A stretch of 64,000 nucleotides of DNA from Leptodontidium sp. MPI-SDFR-AT-0119 (lineage: Eukaryota > Ascomycota > Leotiomycetes > Helotiales > Leptodontidiaceae): assembly GCA_020726505.1 (NCBI GenBank), contig JAHLEZ010000010.1, positions 1,798,001 through 1,862,000 of the forward strand, given 5' to 3'. The translations under genes and the position numbers were made by a program. The notes under the pieces are model-generated. The model was not told the DNA's origin and made no database searches. It saw only the letters and a program-made list of their open reading frames with translations. Shown one piece after another: positions 22,701 through 31,865 of this stretch (its first letter is position 1; every line of letters begins with the position of its first letter).

Positions 22701-23247
22701 AACACGTTGACGCCTACTACAGTAAGACAAACGCCTCTATTGCTTGTATGGTAGCTTTGGTACTCTACCCGCGTTGGAAATGGCAATACTTTGAGCAACA
22801 GTGGACTGGAGACGACAGGAGGTTCGTGGTCGCTGGGAAGGCAGCATTGAAGAAGCTTTGGGAGACGGAATACAAGGGAGAGGTGATTGTGCGAGTTGAG
22901 GAAAGAACACCAGAGCCAGAGCTACCTAAACAGTTTAAAGCTACTGTTTTAGAAAGGCTGGCTCCTCCCCTTATAGGGAGCTCTACAGGTAAAGTTCCCT
23001 CGCGCGCATCAAGCCGAAAAGATCAACTAATTAGCGTTGTATCTTAAAGAGCCTTTAACTAATAAACCTTTGTTGCAATACTGGCTAGAAAAGCAGGTCC
23101 AGTGGCCATAGCTTGCAAAGATGGCTCTTGATTTCTTAAGTATTCCTGCTATGAGCTCTAAGTGTGAGTGTATTTTCTCTTCTTGTTCTATGCAAACTAC
23201 AGCACACAGTTCAAGGTTATCAGGGGACTTATTATAGAGTCAGGAGT
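22700..23247 (+). pseudogene. hAT-family transposase relic (C-terminal part)
   Basis: The open part encodes LVLYPRWKWQYFEQQW and GKAALKKLWETEYKGE, typical of the region before the dimerisation domain of fungal hAT transposases. Past the stop at 23047 the same element continues with EPLTNKPLLQYWLEKQ, a stop, then LAKMALDFLSIPAMSS and SRLSGDLL: the hAT C-terminal dimerisation motif. The N-terminal BED finger and the catalytic first half are absent. The relic ends where the decayed NmrA copy begins. Confidence 0.78.
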
Positions 23248-24080
23248 GCTTGGCTTTGTCTACGTTAGTAAGATTGCCGTAGATGCCCTAGAAGTCACTA
23301 ACGGCAATAATAACACTGGCGCCTTCAAAGGCGGCTAAGAACGTTTTAAGCTTATCGAGATTAGCTTAGACGACTTAAGCTCCGCGTGTTACTAGAACTT
23401 AAGCCTTTAGGCTTAAAATATTACGAGACAAAGCTCGAACTTACTAACTAACGTCCTTAAGAAAGGCGTTAGTAACTAAACCGCCTTAGTTCTTAGTGAC
23501 TCTAAGTATAACGATAATTTTTAAAAGATATTATAATAAGAGGCATTAATTAATTGTTTATAATTATAATAAAAGTAATATAAGAATTAATTAAGTAAAT
23601 ATAATAGTAATAAAAGTAATATAAAGTAAATATAATAGTAATAATAGTAATAATAGTAATAAAAGTAATATAAAGTAAATATAATAGTAATAAAAGTAAT
23701 ATAAAGTAAATATAATAATACTAATAAACTTATATTTATTTCCCTTTAGCGTTTACTTTAAGTAAAAGAGGGTCTTAATAGAAAAGTCAGATATAATCTA
23801 CGCTATTATAAGCTCCTTTTTATTACGATATTATTATTAATTTCTCCTATCGTGAGTCACGTAGAGAGTCTTTAAAAAGTAGATATTCTGTCGAGGCACT
23901 TCGGCTGTGGAGAAACCGTGGCTATCGGCGATAAGTAAGTTGTAAATAGGCAAGTCGGTGCGGACAGGCAGGTCGGGGATAAAAAAAAATTAAGTATATA
24001 AAAATCGTCATTAAATTACTACGCAAAAACATGCCCCGCTACTTTAACTTACTAAAATTACTTTTTCGAGCCTAGTAAGT
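23248..24080 (-). pseudogene. RIP-decayed copy of the NmrA-like gene 5' half and promoter
   Basis: This block aligns, in the same orientation, with 13912-14645. Differences are overwhelmingly C-to-T and G-to-A, as in CTGCTAGAGCTTGA against TTACTAGAACTTAA, and CGGCTTGGACGACC against TAGCTTAGACGACT. The reading frame is destroyed by many stops. Such one-directional decay is the mark of repeat-induced point mutation. The copy is longer by about 100 bp because a roughly 31-bp unit is repeated near 23590-23720. The intact gene is at 13091-14197. Confidence 0.88.
23590..23720. repeat. AT-only tandem repeat of about 31 bp in the decayed copy
   Basis: The unit AGTAATATAAAGTAAATATA followed by ATAGTAATAAA recurs about three times. 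The source region at 14235-14300 has only one equivalent unit, so the array expanded after duplication. Confidence 0.65.
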
Positions 24081-24175
24081 GTTGGTCCACAGGTCCCTGC
24101 ATGAGCATACTTTGGTCGGAAAAGGGGGTGCGGTCGGGATCTAGGGGGTCATAACCTAGCCGGACTAGGTTCATA
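24081..24175. other. GC-rich filler replacing the DUF4267-like gene in the decayed copy
   Basis: Between the two blocks of decayed duplicate lie about 95 bp without counterpart in the source region. In the source this position holds about 825 bp with the DUF4267-like gene. The filler is GC-rich and shows no RIP bias. It begins TGTTGGTCC and ends GGTTCA, so a very short LTR remnant is possible. Confidence 0.45.
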
Positions 24176-24960
24176 TTAATATATTATTAAAGCTATTAAA
24201 GGGACGAGAGTAAATAAAGGGGAGAGATTAAATTTTAAAACTATATAAACTTACAGCGCTTTATACTTGAGTAATTCTTAAAAAAAGACAAATACTAAAA
24301 TACTACTGTGGTGGGGAAGGCTCTCGGTAGCTCCTTTGTCACCTGACCGGATAGGCTCTTTCTACATAAAAGAGCTCAACACTTGAAAACAACTCAACAA
24401 CGAAGAACGTTTACAGATATTTATTAAATACACTTTTTTCTCCTCCTCTCCCTCAACTTTTCATGCTCTTCAGATATGTGTTATCTTTAGATTTGATCAA
24501 TCCGCGATTTCCTACGCCGAGAATCTCTCCCGTACCTCACTACATGCTACCTCTCTTGTTGTGTGGTTTATTGGGCTTTATCCCTCCCACACTACGCTAA
24601 AAACATATCCCGCGATATAAGGCTGGAGTAAAGTTACTAATGTATAAGTACACGTCAAGTGGCGCTGGGGGTAAAGGTGTAAGTGGAACTTGAGCTTACT
24701 TAATATTTTATATTATCTTTTTATTAACTTACTAATCTTTTATTTTTATAAGTTAATAATCTAGTGTAGAGTTAATAAGGAATAAATTTAAAGTACCTTA
24801 TATTTTTCTTAACACGTAAGGTTTTAGTTTAAGATAAGAAAAAGAAGTAATAGTAGTATACTTAATTGTAGACGCTAGTTAGCGGGGCAAAGGACGGCGG
24901 GTAAGCCTGCCACAGTCTTTGCTCTGCCAGTAACCCCTCTGGGCAGTGTTATAATCTGCC
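24176..24960. repeat. RIP-decayed copy of 15471-15975, interrupted by a solo LTR
   Basis: AAAGCTATTAAAGGGACGAG matches GAAGCCATTGAGGGGACGAG near 15482. After the LTR the match resumes with ATATAAGGCTGGAGTAAAG against ATATGAGGCTGGAGTAAAA, and runs to GCTCTGCCAGTAAC near 24935. Changes are mainly C-to-T and G-to-A. Fragments related to 16190-16234 and 17243-17306 follow up to about 25080. Confidence 0.8.
24307..24591. mobile_element. solo LTR, about 285 bp
   Basis: The sequence starts TGTGGTGGGG and ends CCCTCCCACA, near-complementary ends of the TG...CA type. It is flanked by CTAC on both sides (24303-24306 and 24592-24595); counting the shared A, ACTAC is possible as a 5-bp duplication. Removing it restores the decayed copy across AATACTAC/GCTAAAAA exactly where the source has AATGCCACGCTGAAAAA. 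It contains a TATA-like ACATAAAAG and ATTTATTAAATA. It shows no RIP bias, so it inserted later. Confidence 0.8.
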
Positions 24961-25080
24961 CTGACATTCAAGGCAATTATGGAGAAATTCTAGAATTTCA
25001 AACTGTTGATTGGACATACTTCGTACATGCCCAAAAGATAAAGACTTGGTGTCTGTGCGTACTACTCGAAAATTCCACTT

Positions 25081-26185
25081 CACATGGGGTATTAACCAAT
25101 GAGCCAATCCGGTTTACTCTTTCTCATCTGTAACAAGTAAAATATTGGTCATTTAGCACAGATATCAGATCTTTGATCTTTGCCTCCTGTACGAAGTATA
25201 ACCTGCTACTTCTCGCTTTTCCTGGAAAAATGGATGCTGGCAAAGATCAAGGATCACTTCTATTGGTTGCACGATGTGGGGATTTCTAGGTGGATGAGAA
25301 GGAAGCACACTAGATATTAGCTACTTGTTGCATATAATTAATGTCTTAGACGCTTAAGAAGAACATTTGCGAAATAAATACTCCTGGGAATTAAGCTAGC
25401 TAAGTTGAGCGTAGTAGGATTAACAAATTACATGCCTTTACTAGGTTCAGCACCTGCAAAGATGTAGTTCTCAGGTTTATAATAGCAAAAAAAAAACTTA
25501 ATATAAACAGAGTACTGAACTTCTCTAACTATAACACTCTGTTAATATAATTCTAGAAGTCGAGATCTATTTACTACTTTTACTAATTATACATCTGATT
25601 AAGGGTCGCCCTAGCTAGCTTCATTAAGCTGACAACGCCAGATAGGAAACCGTACATGAAACCGTACTGGAATCTTACCCTCTCACTAACCTCATAAATA
25701 TTACCAGATCAATCCAGCCTACGAGTCCCAGACGATTCTATATTCTATAATTATGACGACTGCCCGAGGCGAAAGAGTCTAAGCTAACTGTAAAATCATT
25801 TGGGCGACGGGGACTACGACCTCGACGTTGGGACCGACGATTGGGTGGGATATACATGCGTTGTTAAGAGGGACCTTGGGACAAGCTTCGGACCACCATT
25901 GACAATGACGGGATTATGTAAGTCGGCAGAGCATGCTTAGACAGAGCTGGATAGAATCAATTTCATCAAACCGAGCTTCCACTGAAAAGGCAGAATCATT
26001 ATCGCAGAGACCATGCCATTGAAGTGAACCTCGTGCACTTGATGAAATTAGCGCAGACACCACATATACTTGTTGCTTTGTAATCTGGGTTTCAGTAGCC
26101 ACAATGGCGAAGCTTCCCAATCTACCTCGTTAAGTTTCCATATTCATACTAGCAATGGAAGGCAAGAAAGCAGTTGGCATTTGGC
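25081..26185. other. repeat-derived intergenic, no gene
   Basis: The sequence is AT-rich to mixed. A 17-bp inverted repeat (25168-25184 with 25239-25255, GATCTTTGATCTTTGCC type) could form a hairpin with a 54-base loop. A minus-strand frame at 25914-26120 has no motif. Confidence 0.45.
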
Positions 26186-27112
26186 TCACAACACAATCCT
26201 CATCTTGAGCTTATCATGCTCGATAATCTCGTCTTTCTTCTCCAGAAGCTCCTCCATATCCCAGGTACAGCTCACGTATCTCCCACCTAGCCACTCCCTA
26301 CGCTCGGCAGCCAACCAAACAATCGTATCACCAGCAACACTTGGATGATCAGGCAAAGCATTCCGCACCGTCTCGGGGAGGTTCTCCGTAATTTTCGTTT
26401 TAATCGCACCTGGGTTCACACAGAATGCCAAAAGTCCTTTATCAACATACTCCAACTGCAAGGTCTCGGTCCACCTCAATATCGCAAGCTTGGAAGAACG
26501 ATAACTGCCGCTCGCTGAACGAGCGCTCAACGCACCGGAAGAGGACACATTGACCATTGTACACATGCCGTTGGTACTAGCAAAGGTTGCGAGCTGCATA
26601 GGGAGAAACGTGCGCGCCATGTTGAAGAGACCCCGGACGTTGACTTCCCACGTCCTCCAGTACACGTCCGGGTCTGAATCGAGCAATGGCTTATATGGTT
26701 CCACGTGGGCCGCATTGTTCACGACAATATCCAGACATCCTCCAAAGCCCTGTGACACAATGTCACGCATTGCTTGAACGCTGTCTTGCCTCGCAATGTC
26801 CACTGTGCAGCCAAGCACAACAGGCTCTGGGCGTCCGGCTTGTGCTGCAGCCAGCTTCAGCTTCGCGACAAGGTCGTCGGACAGGCCGTGCAAATCAGCT
26901 ACTGCTATTGCAGAGGCTCCTGCTCGCGCAAATGCTGTGGCGGTGGCATATCCGATTCCATCCTCCCAAGCTGCGCCTGTAATCAGAACGTGTTTGCCGG
27001 CTAAGTCCAGCTTTAATGGGGAAATGAAGTCGTAGGACGTGGAGTGGTGTGTCGTTGTAAAGGTACCGCCAGAGAGAGCTCGAGCCTCTCTTCCACCGAT
27101 TCCCGCCAACAT
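26186..27112 (-). CDS. short-chain dehydrogenase/reductase (classical SDR)
   Basis: This single-exon gene encodes 308 residues. The cofactor motif is VLITGAAWEDGIG (TGxxxGIG), followed by VNNAAH (NNAG type), VNVSSSGAL with the catalytic Ser, and SGSYRSSK, in which Tyr and Lys form YxxxK. NPGAIKTKI is the usual post-catalytic PG segment. The enzyme should oxidise or reduce an alcohol/ketone with NAD(P)(H); the substrate is unknown. About 30 residues precede the Rossmann fold. It is the only intact gene between 22 and 34 kb, surrounded by transposon debris, yet shows no RIP bias. The ATG at 27112 is the first in frame. Confidence 0.93.
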   Translation of the reverse strand: MLAGIGGREARALSGGTFTTTHHSTSYDFISPLKLDLAGKHVLITGAAWEDGIGYATATAFARAGASAIAVADLHGLSDDLVAKLKLAAAQAGRPEPVVLGCTVDIARQDSVQAMRDIVSQGFGGCLDIVVNNAAHVEPYKPLLDSDPDVYWRTWEVNVRGLFNMARTFLPMQLATFASTNGMCTMVNVSSSGALSARSASGSYRSSKLAILRWTETLQLEYVDKGLLAFCVNPGAIKTKITENLPETVRNALPDHPSVAGDTIVWLAAERREWLGGRYVSCTWDMEELLEKKDEIIEHDKLKMRIVL

Positions 27113-27289
27113 GGTTGGCGGATCGAGGCACGCGATGGCCGTACAACCTAGAGACTAACAATTCGAGTGGGAGATTGCGTTATGCAACTGATCTGGAGGC
27201 GTCAGTAGCTGGAATGAGATGGAAAGGGCAGATGAGATTAGAGGGAGTAAGGTCGGCGAGGTAGTGTTGACGGAATAACCTTATTCCGT

Positions 27290-27552
27290 CGAGGCGAAAA
27301 AATGCATGGGTGGGTTGACAGGGGGGTCGTTCTGGGAAACATCACTTTTGGGTGATCTTTGTTAAGGAAGAAGTCGCAGAATAAAGGGTGGTGCAGGCGG
27401 AGCAAGTGAGTCGGGTCCTCTGGGATATCAAGGATCGCATAAAGGTCTTCAAATGTCCGGTCGACATCTTCCTTTTGGAGGTGTAATAGTCTACTCAAGG
27501 ACGAGGTTGAAAGAGGTAAGATCAAAACTACTATACTTTCAAACGTATGCAT
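27290..27552 (-). pseudogene. fragment of a NACHT/STAND protein (post-NTPase region)
   Basis: The frame reads SIVVLILPLSTSSLSRLLHL, then EDVDRTFEDLYAILDIPED and LRLHHPLFCDFFLNKDH. This pattern directly follows the NACHT NTPase in fungal STAND proteins with WD40 or ankyrin repeats (the ...VLDVPED...LRLHHPSFRDFL block). Neither the P-loop nor the C-terminal repeats are present nearby, so it is an isolated fragment. Confidence 0.6.
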
Positions 27553-28904
27553 TAACGACCCCGAAAGAGAGCCTGCACTAGTTGAGTAGTCTCAGTCCGG
27601 CTTTTGACAGCGTCCTGCAGAATAACGTCCGTGATATCCTAATAGTATACTCAGACCACGATCATAGAGCTAATACCTCAACCTATAGTAGAGCACGAGA
27701 TGTTGAGACAAGTCTAGTCATAATGTGAGTAAGAAAGCTTGAAGCTGACTTCGGACAGCCCGATCAATCTGCCAATATGCAATATTATACCCAGCTCTCA
27801 AGTTTGAATTGATATACTAATGCCTATGGTATGATATGTTTCTTCCTTTCGACAAGAGAGTAACCATGTAGAGTCAAGGCCTTGCTCTACTAATCCACTG
27901 GACAAGCGACGGCCATCCTCGAAGGCGGCGGTTCCTTGATCGCTTACGCAAGTGGGCGAAAGTGACGGACCGACGATGGCGGTGATTACCATGTGTCGCC
28001 CAGCGGCACTCCAGATGGATGGAGGACACACAAAGCGGCGCTTCCCTGTGCCAGTAACCATGAGCTCTCCCAATACAGCGGGGGATTTATTGAGCGTGGC
28101 ATTGGCGGCTTTGTCGCAGCTCCGCATCGAGGTAGATGCAAGAGTAGCTGGCGTTATCTCCCATTTATTCTCTGCCACGCTTAGTTTCAGAGGTCTACTC
28201 TGTTACAAAGAGCGACTTAGTTAGAATAATCGAATCTACATCGACTTTAAATTTATAGCAGCGGTCGTGTTGATCAGGATTTTGATGGCATTGATTGCGA
28301 GCAGCACTATGCTCTGTGTCCTAAACCCGTAGACCCAGCGTGTCCAGAATTTGCGAGAGGTTCGATGGCTATATGGACGACAATGGCCGCGTGAGATTTG
28401 AGACTACCTGTAGTGACGAGAGTGGTTAGCCGGCTTGATACGATGCCGACAATGGGAAAGGTACACCTCGACGGTGTGAAGGTAGCGACCGCATCCTCAA
28501 GACGCTTGAGTGGTATCAGGCAGCATTGGAAATCCTAGATTGGCACGATTGATCCGCCCCTGCCGCCCTTTGATAACAGTCGTGAAGAAATTGAACGCCG
28601 CTTGAACTAAAGGGGATCTGCCGAGTTATCCTCAACCGAAAAAGTAAAGTATGATGATGCAAGCTTGATAATCAAAGACGCTTAATTCCCGGCGTCTGAA
28701 TTACCCACTGCTACCATATGGAGGAACGGTCGAAAAATCCCTGGACCACCAAGTTAGTTGCTACACCAAGACCTCCTTACATGAAGCTATGCAGGCTTTC
28801 CCAATATAAAGTATGCTCTGCACAGGCACTCCCCAAGGTATGCGTTGATCTCTCGACAGGACTCCCCGTCATTACTTCAACCTTTTCATGTTACAGATTT
28901 ACAG
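27553..28904. other. degraded coding debris, no gene called
   Basis: Several short frames look formerly coding. A plus-strand piece near 28290 reads CEQHYALCPKPVDPACPEF, and one near 28430 reads GTPRRCEGSDRILKTLEWY. The piece near 28730 reads GRKIPGPPS, like the proline-rich start of a P450. Stops and frame changes separate them. I cannot assign a family with confidence. Confidence 0.4.
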
Positions 28905-29333
28905 CGAGGCTAAATCATTTCGTGATCGGTGAAGCGAGAATCGGGCTCTAAACTTTTCCTTGATTTTACAACCTATTTTTATCGTAGAACCTTTTGCATG
29001 AAAGTCGAGAAGGGCATTACAAGTTACTAAAGCAATGTTTAGAGTCTTCCCTTTAATTTTAGAGGTTTTTATTGAGTCGTTGTTACGAGATATTATAGCA
29101 TTCGTTCGTACAGTCGCAACCAGTGTTCGCAATAGTGTACGTTCTATATTACTAGCTCCGTATTCAGGCGGTCTGATACATACGACGTACCGTATTCCTG
29201 AGACTATACGTATTATTAGGGGTAGCAGTAATACTGTACTGTACGGCAATATACTGAAATACTGGTAGAATACTGCGCTAAACTAAATCAAGTTTAATTC
29301 AGGGGCTTCTTGGCATGATACCCCCCTTTTTAC

Positions 29334-29971
29334 CAGGGTGGTCGATAAGTCAGTTAAGTCAGTATCAGTTAAGGATATTTTCCAACTGACTGACTGACGT
29401 AAAATGAAGCAACTGACGAACTTAACTGAGCAAATTGATCAGTACTGATTTAAACTGATACAGATTAGTCATAGTAGTAAAAAAAACTATTCATCAAAAG
29501 TCCCTCTTTTTATTACCTAAGACAATTTTTTAGGTAATAACTAAGTAAGAAGCCTTCTCTGTGTCTCCAGTACTAACTGGAGGGTATTCAGGGGTGCTGA
29601 ATCTAAAGTATATAATATAACCTAGTTATATTTACCCTATTTAAGTAGGTTGAGGGGAAAGTGAAGCAGGATCATGAGTTTGGGTGTGTCGGCTATGGCC
29701 TCAGGAGGTGATTTTAATATTCGGGCCAATTAGAAGCCTGTATTTGGCCCGAAGCGAGCTCGATTTAGCGGGGGCCTCGCCCAAAATCGGCCTAGCTACC
29801 TTACTAAAACTGACCCTATTATGAGGATATTCCTACCTCTCAACTGACAGTCTTAATCAGTTGAGCATATTACAACTGACTTGTTAGGGTTAGGGCTATT
29901 AACTGACTGATTACGATTTTTGGTCCAACTTAATAAGAGAACTTAACTAGACTGACTTATCGACCACTCTG
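29334..29971. mobile_element. hAT-type MITE, 638 bp, with perfect 8-bp target duplication
   Basis: The ends are CAGGGTGGTCGATAAGTCAG and, reverse-complemented, CAGAGTGGTCGATAAGTCAG. The direct 8-bp repeat CTTTTTAC flanks the element exactly (29326-29333 and 29972-29979). The CAG ends and 8-bp duplication are diagnostic of hAT elements. Subterminal regions repeat AACTGAC many times, likely transposase-binding motifs. There is no ORF, so it depends on an autonomous hAT elsewhere. Confidence 0.9.
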
Positions 29972-30066
29972 CTTTTTACCCCTTTTCTACCCCTCATGCT
30001 ACCCCTCCACATCCGCGCTAGTATACTAGTATACTGCGCAGTAGTATCTAGTATAGAGATATTAAG

Positions 30067-30130
30067 CTAATATCACTTCGTATTTTTTAGAACAGTCCCA
30101 TATCACTCCGTATTTTTCAGAACGGTCCCA
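30067..30130. repeat. 31-bp direct repeat inside the outer TIR element
   Basis: ATATCACTTCGTATTTTTTA and ATATCACTCCGTATTTTTCA, each followed by GAACRGTCCC, are repeated head to tail, and a third copy begins at ATATCACTATAG. Confidence 0.65.
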
Positions 30131-30227
30131 TATCACTATAGTGGGGCGTATCAATTATACTGCATACACTATTGCGAACACTGGTCGCAACTCGCTTCAC
30201 CGGCCACGAAATGATTTAGCCTCGCAG

Positions 30228-30395
30228 AGTGGTCTAACAAGTATGGACCTTTGGTCAAGATCAACCTTGCTGGTCGACAGCATGTCGTCGTCAACACTGA
30301 GAAGATTGCCAACGACCTCATGCGAGAACGGGGCAATATTTAATCCTCCCATCCACAAATTGCCATGGCGGCCCAATTATTGTCTCAAAACATAC
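30228..30395 (+). pseudogene. cytochrome P450 fragment (N-terminal third)
   Basis: Immediately right of the TIR element the frame reads EWSNKYGPLVKINLAGRQH, then VVVNTEKIANDLMRERGNI. This is the conserved stretch after the P450 membrane anchor in CYP families such as those acting on polyketide-derived substrates. A TAA stop interrupts it after RGNI, and the frame can be followed to MAAQLLSQN. It lacks the I-helix, ExxR and heme loop. It is joined directly to a flavin-monooxygenase gene. Confidence 0.72.
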
Positions 30396-31865
30396 TTATG
30401 ACAGCTCTTATCCCGAGTTCTTGACGAAGGAGGATGTTGCCAAGGGTCACCAGGACTACGTGAAAAGATTTGCAATTGTAAGTTTACACATGAACACTAG
30501 TAATGTTTATGTTGAATAGATTTAGAATGTTTGGCAGTCGACCGAACTAGTCTCAAGCTCCTGGTCGACTGAGAAAGGGTTGTGGACCTGCAAGTTGACT
30601 CGAGCCGGCGAAGATGTCACTCTTACGAGTGTCCATCTGATTTTTGCCTGTGGATCGGCTGAACGGTCGCCTGTGATGCCGTTGCTATCAAACAGAGTAC
30701 ATTGCTCCATTCGATTACCAGGGAAACAATCTGATAGCCCCTAGGAACAATTCAGAGGAACAGTTCTACATTCTTCCGATTACCACAACTCAACAGCATG
30801 GAAAGGACGCCGTGGAATTGTTGTGGGCTCAGCCAACACCGGTGGGAAGCACTATATTAATGGAAGGTGGTATATGTTTACTGAGTAATTTTAGGACATG
30901 ATGTAGCGGACGACAAGTTGAATGCTGGTCTTGCATCGGTGACCATGATCCAAAGGAGCCGAACATGTGCGATATAAATCCTTTCTTTTCTTACCAGAAC
31001 TGACTTTTCCAAGATGTGCTGCCTGTTGAATACTATCTGATGGTGGTCAAGGGTAAGTGGAATATCATGAACATTCTGGACATTTTAAGATACTGAACCT
31101 AGATGCAGCATCCCACATTGCCAACATACCGACCGAGAAAGCCGATTGTGACAATTTGTCTCTTCCTGTCTCCATTCGTCGTCAAATCGCGATGAATTAT
31201 CTCCATAACATGGCTCGGAATGACAGTGAACGGTTCGATGCATTGGAAAGGGCTGGGTTCAACGTTGAAAGATACGGAGACATGGCGAGCGTCCTATTCG
31301 AACGTCTGGGTGGACATTACATGGACGTTAGCACATCTGCCAAGATCAGTAAAGGATTAGTAGGCCCTGAAAAATATCGATGACGATGTCGTTTTCTACT
31401 AATAAGAACGGAATGTAGATCAAAGTGAAGTCCGGAAGCCCTCCCAATAGTTACATGCCAGACGGCTTGTTGCTCGAGGACGGCACAGAAGTCAAGGCTG
31501 ATGTTATTGTCTTCACCACAGGCTTTGAACAGAACATGCGCAGCATAGCAGGTCGGATAGTTGGACCTGAGGTTGAAAATCAGCTCGAAGACTTCTGGGG
31601 CGTGAACGAAGAAGGCGAGCTCAAGGGAGCATTCAAGTACACAGGGCGTACGTACCCAATCATCGACCTCGCTACTGGCTGGTTCTGACTGAAGGAAGGA
31701 AACCCGCTGCTAATATTTTCTTTCTTTCTTATAGATCCTGGTGTGTGGTATACAGGTGGAGATATCGCATTTGCGAGGTACTACAATCGATTTATCGCAT
31801 TGCAGATCAAGTCGCAATTGATGGGGGCCCCTCTCGAGGTGCACAAGGAAAGCATGAATGAATAA
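30396..31865 (+). pseudogene. flavin-containing monooxygenase missing its N-terminal FAD domain
   Basis: Eight exons (to 30477, 30526-30696, 30745-30841, 30895-30966, 31014-31052, 31103-31359, 31419-31647, 31735-31865) join with consistent phase. They contain LHSSDYHNSTAWKG, GIVVGSANTGHD (the NADPH-binding GxxNxG), VTMIQRSRTYVLPVEYY, ERFDALERAGF and VIVFTTGFEQN. All seven introns look functional and the frame is open to the TAA. The first part of the family, with the GxGxxG FAD motif, is absent; a P450 fragment sits in its place. A working enzyme is unlikely without the FAD domain. Loss seems recent because the remainder is undamaged. Confidence 0.8.

Larger units (their letters stand above)
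28905..30224. mobile_element. TIR transposon (non-autonomous) with CAG target duplication, host of a nested hAT MITE
   Basis: The ends are inverted repeats matching at 33 of 35 positions when counted from 28904 and 30225; both contain AGGCTAAATCATTTCGTG. CAG flanks each end (28902-28904, 30225-30227), a plausible 3-bp target duplication. A second internal inverted pair (29114-29140 and 30165-30191, CGCAACCAGTGTTCGCAATA type) supports the element. There is no transposase ORF. Without the nested insertion it would be about 680 bp. Confidence 0.72.

Noticed and set aside
25914..26120. 68-codon minus-strand frame beginning MGSFAIVATE
   Set aside because: It lies in repeat-derived DNA and has no splice partners or motif.
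27798..28178. 126-codon minus-strand frame
   Set aside because: Composition and context resemble degraded debris; no family could be recognised and no flanking exons were found.
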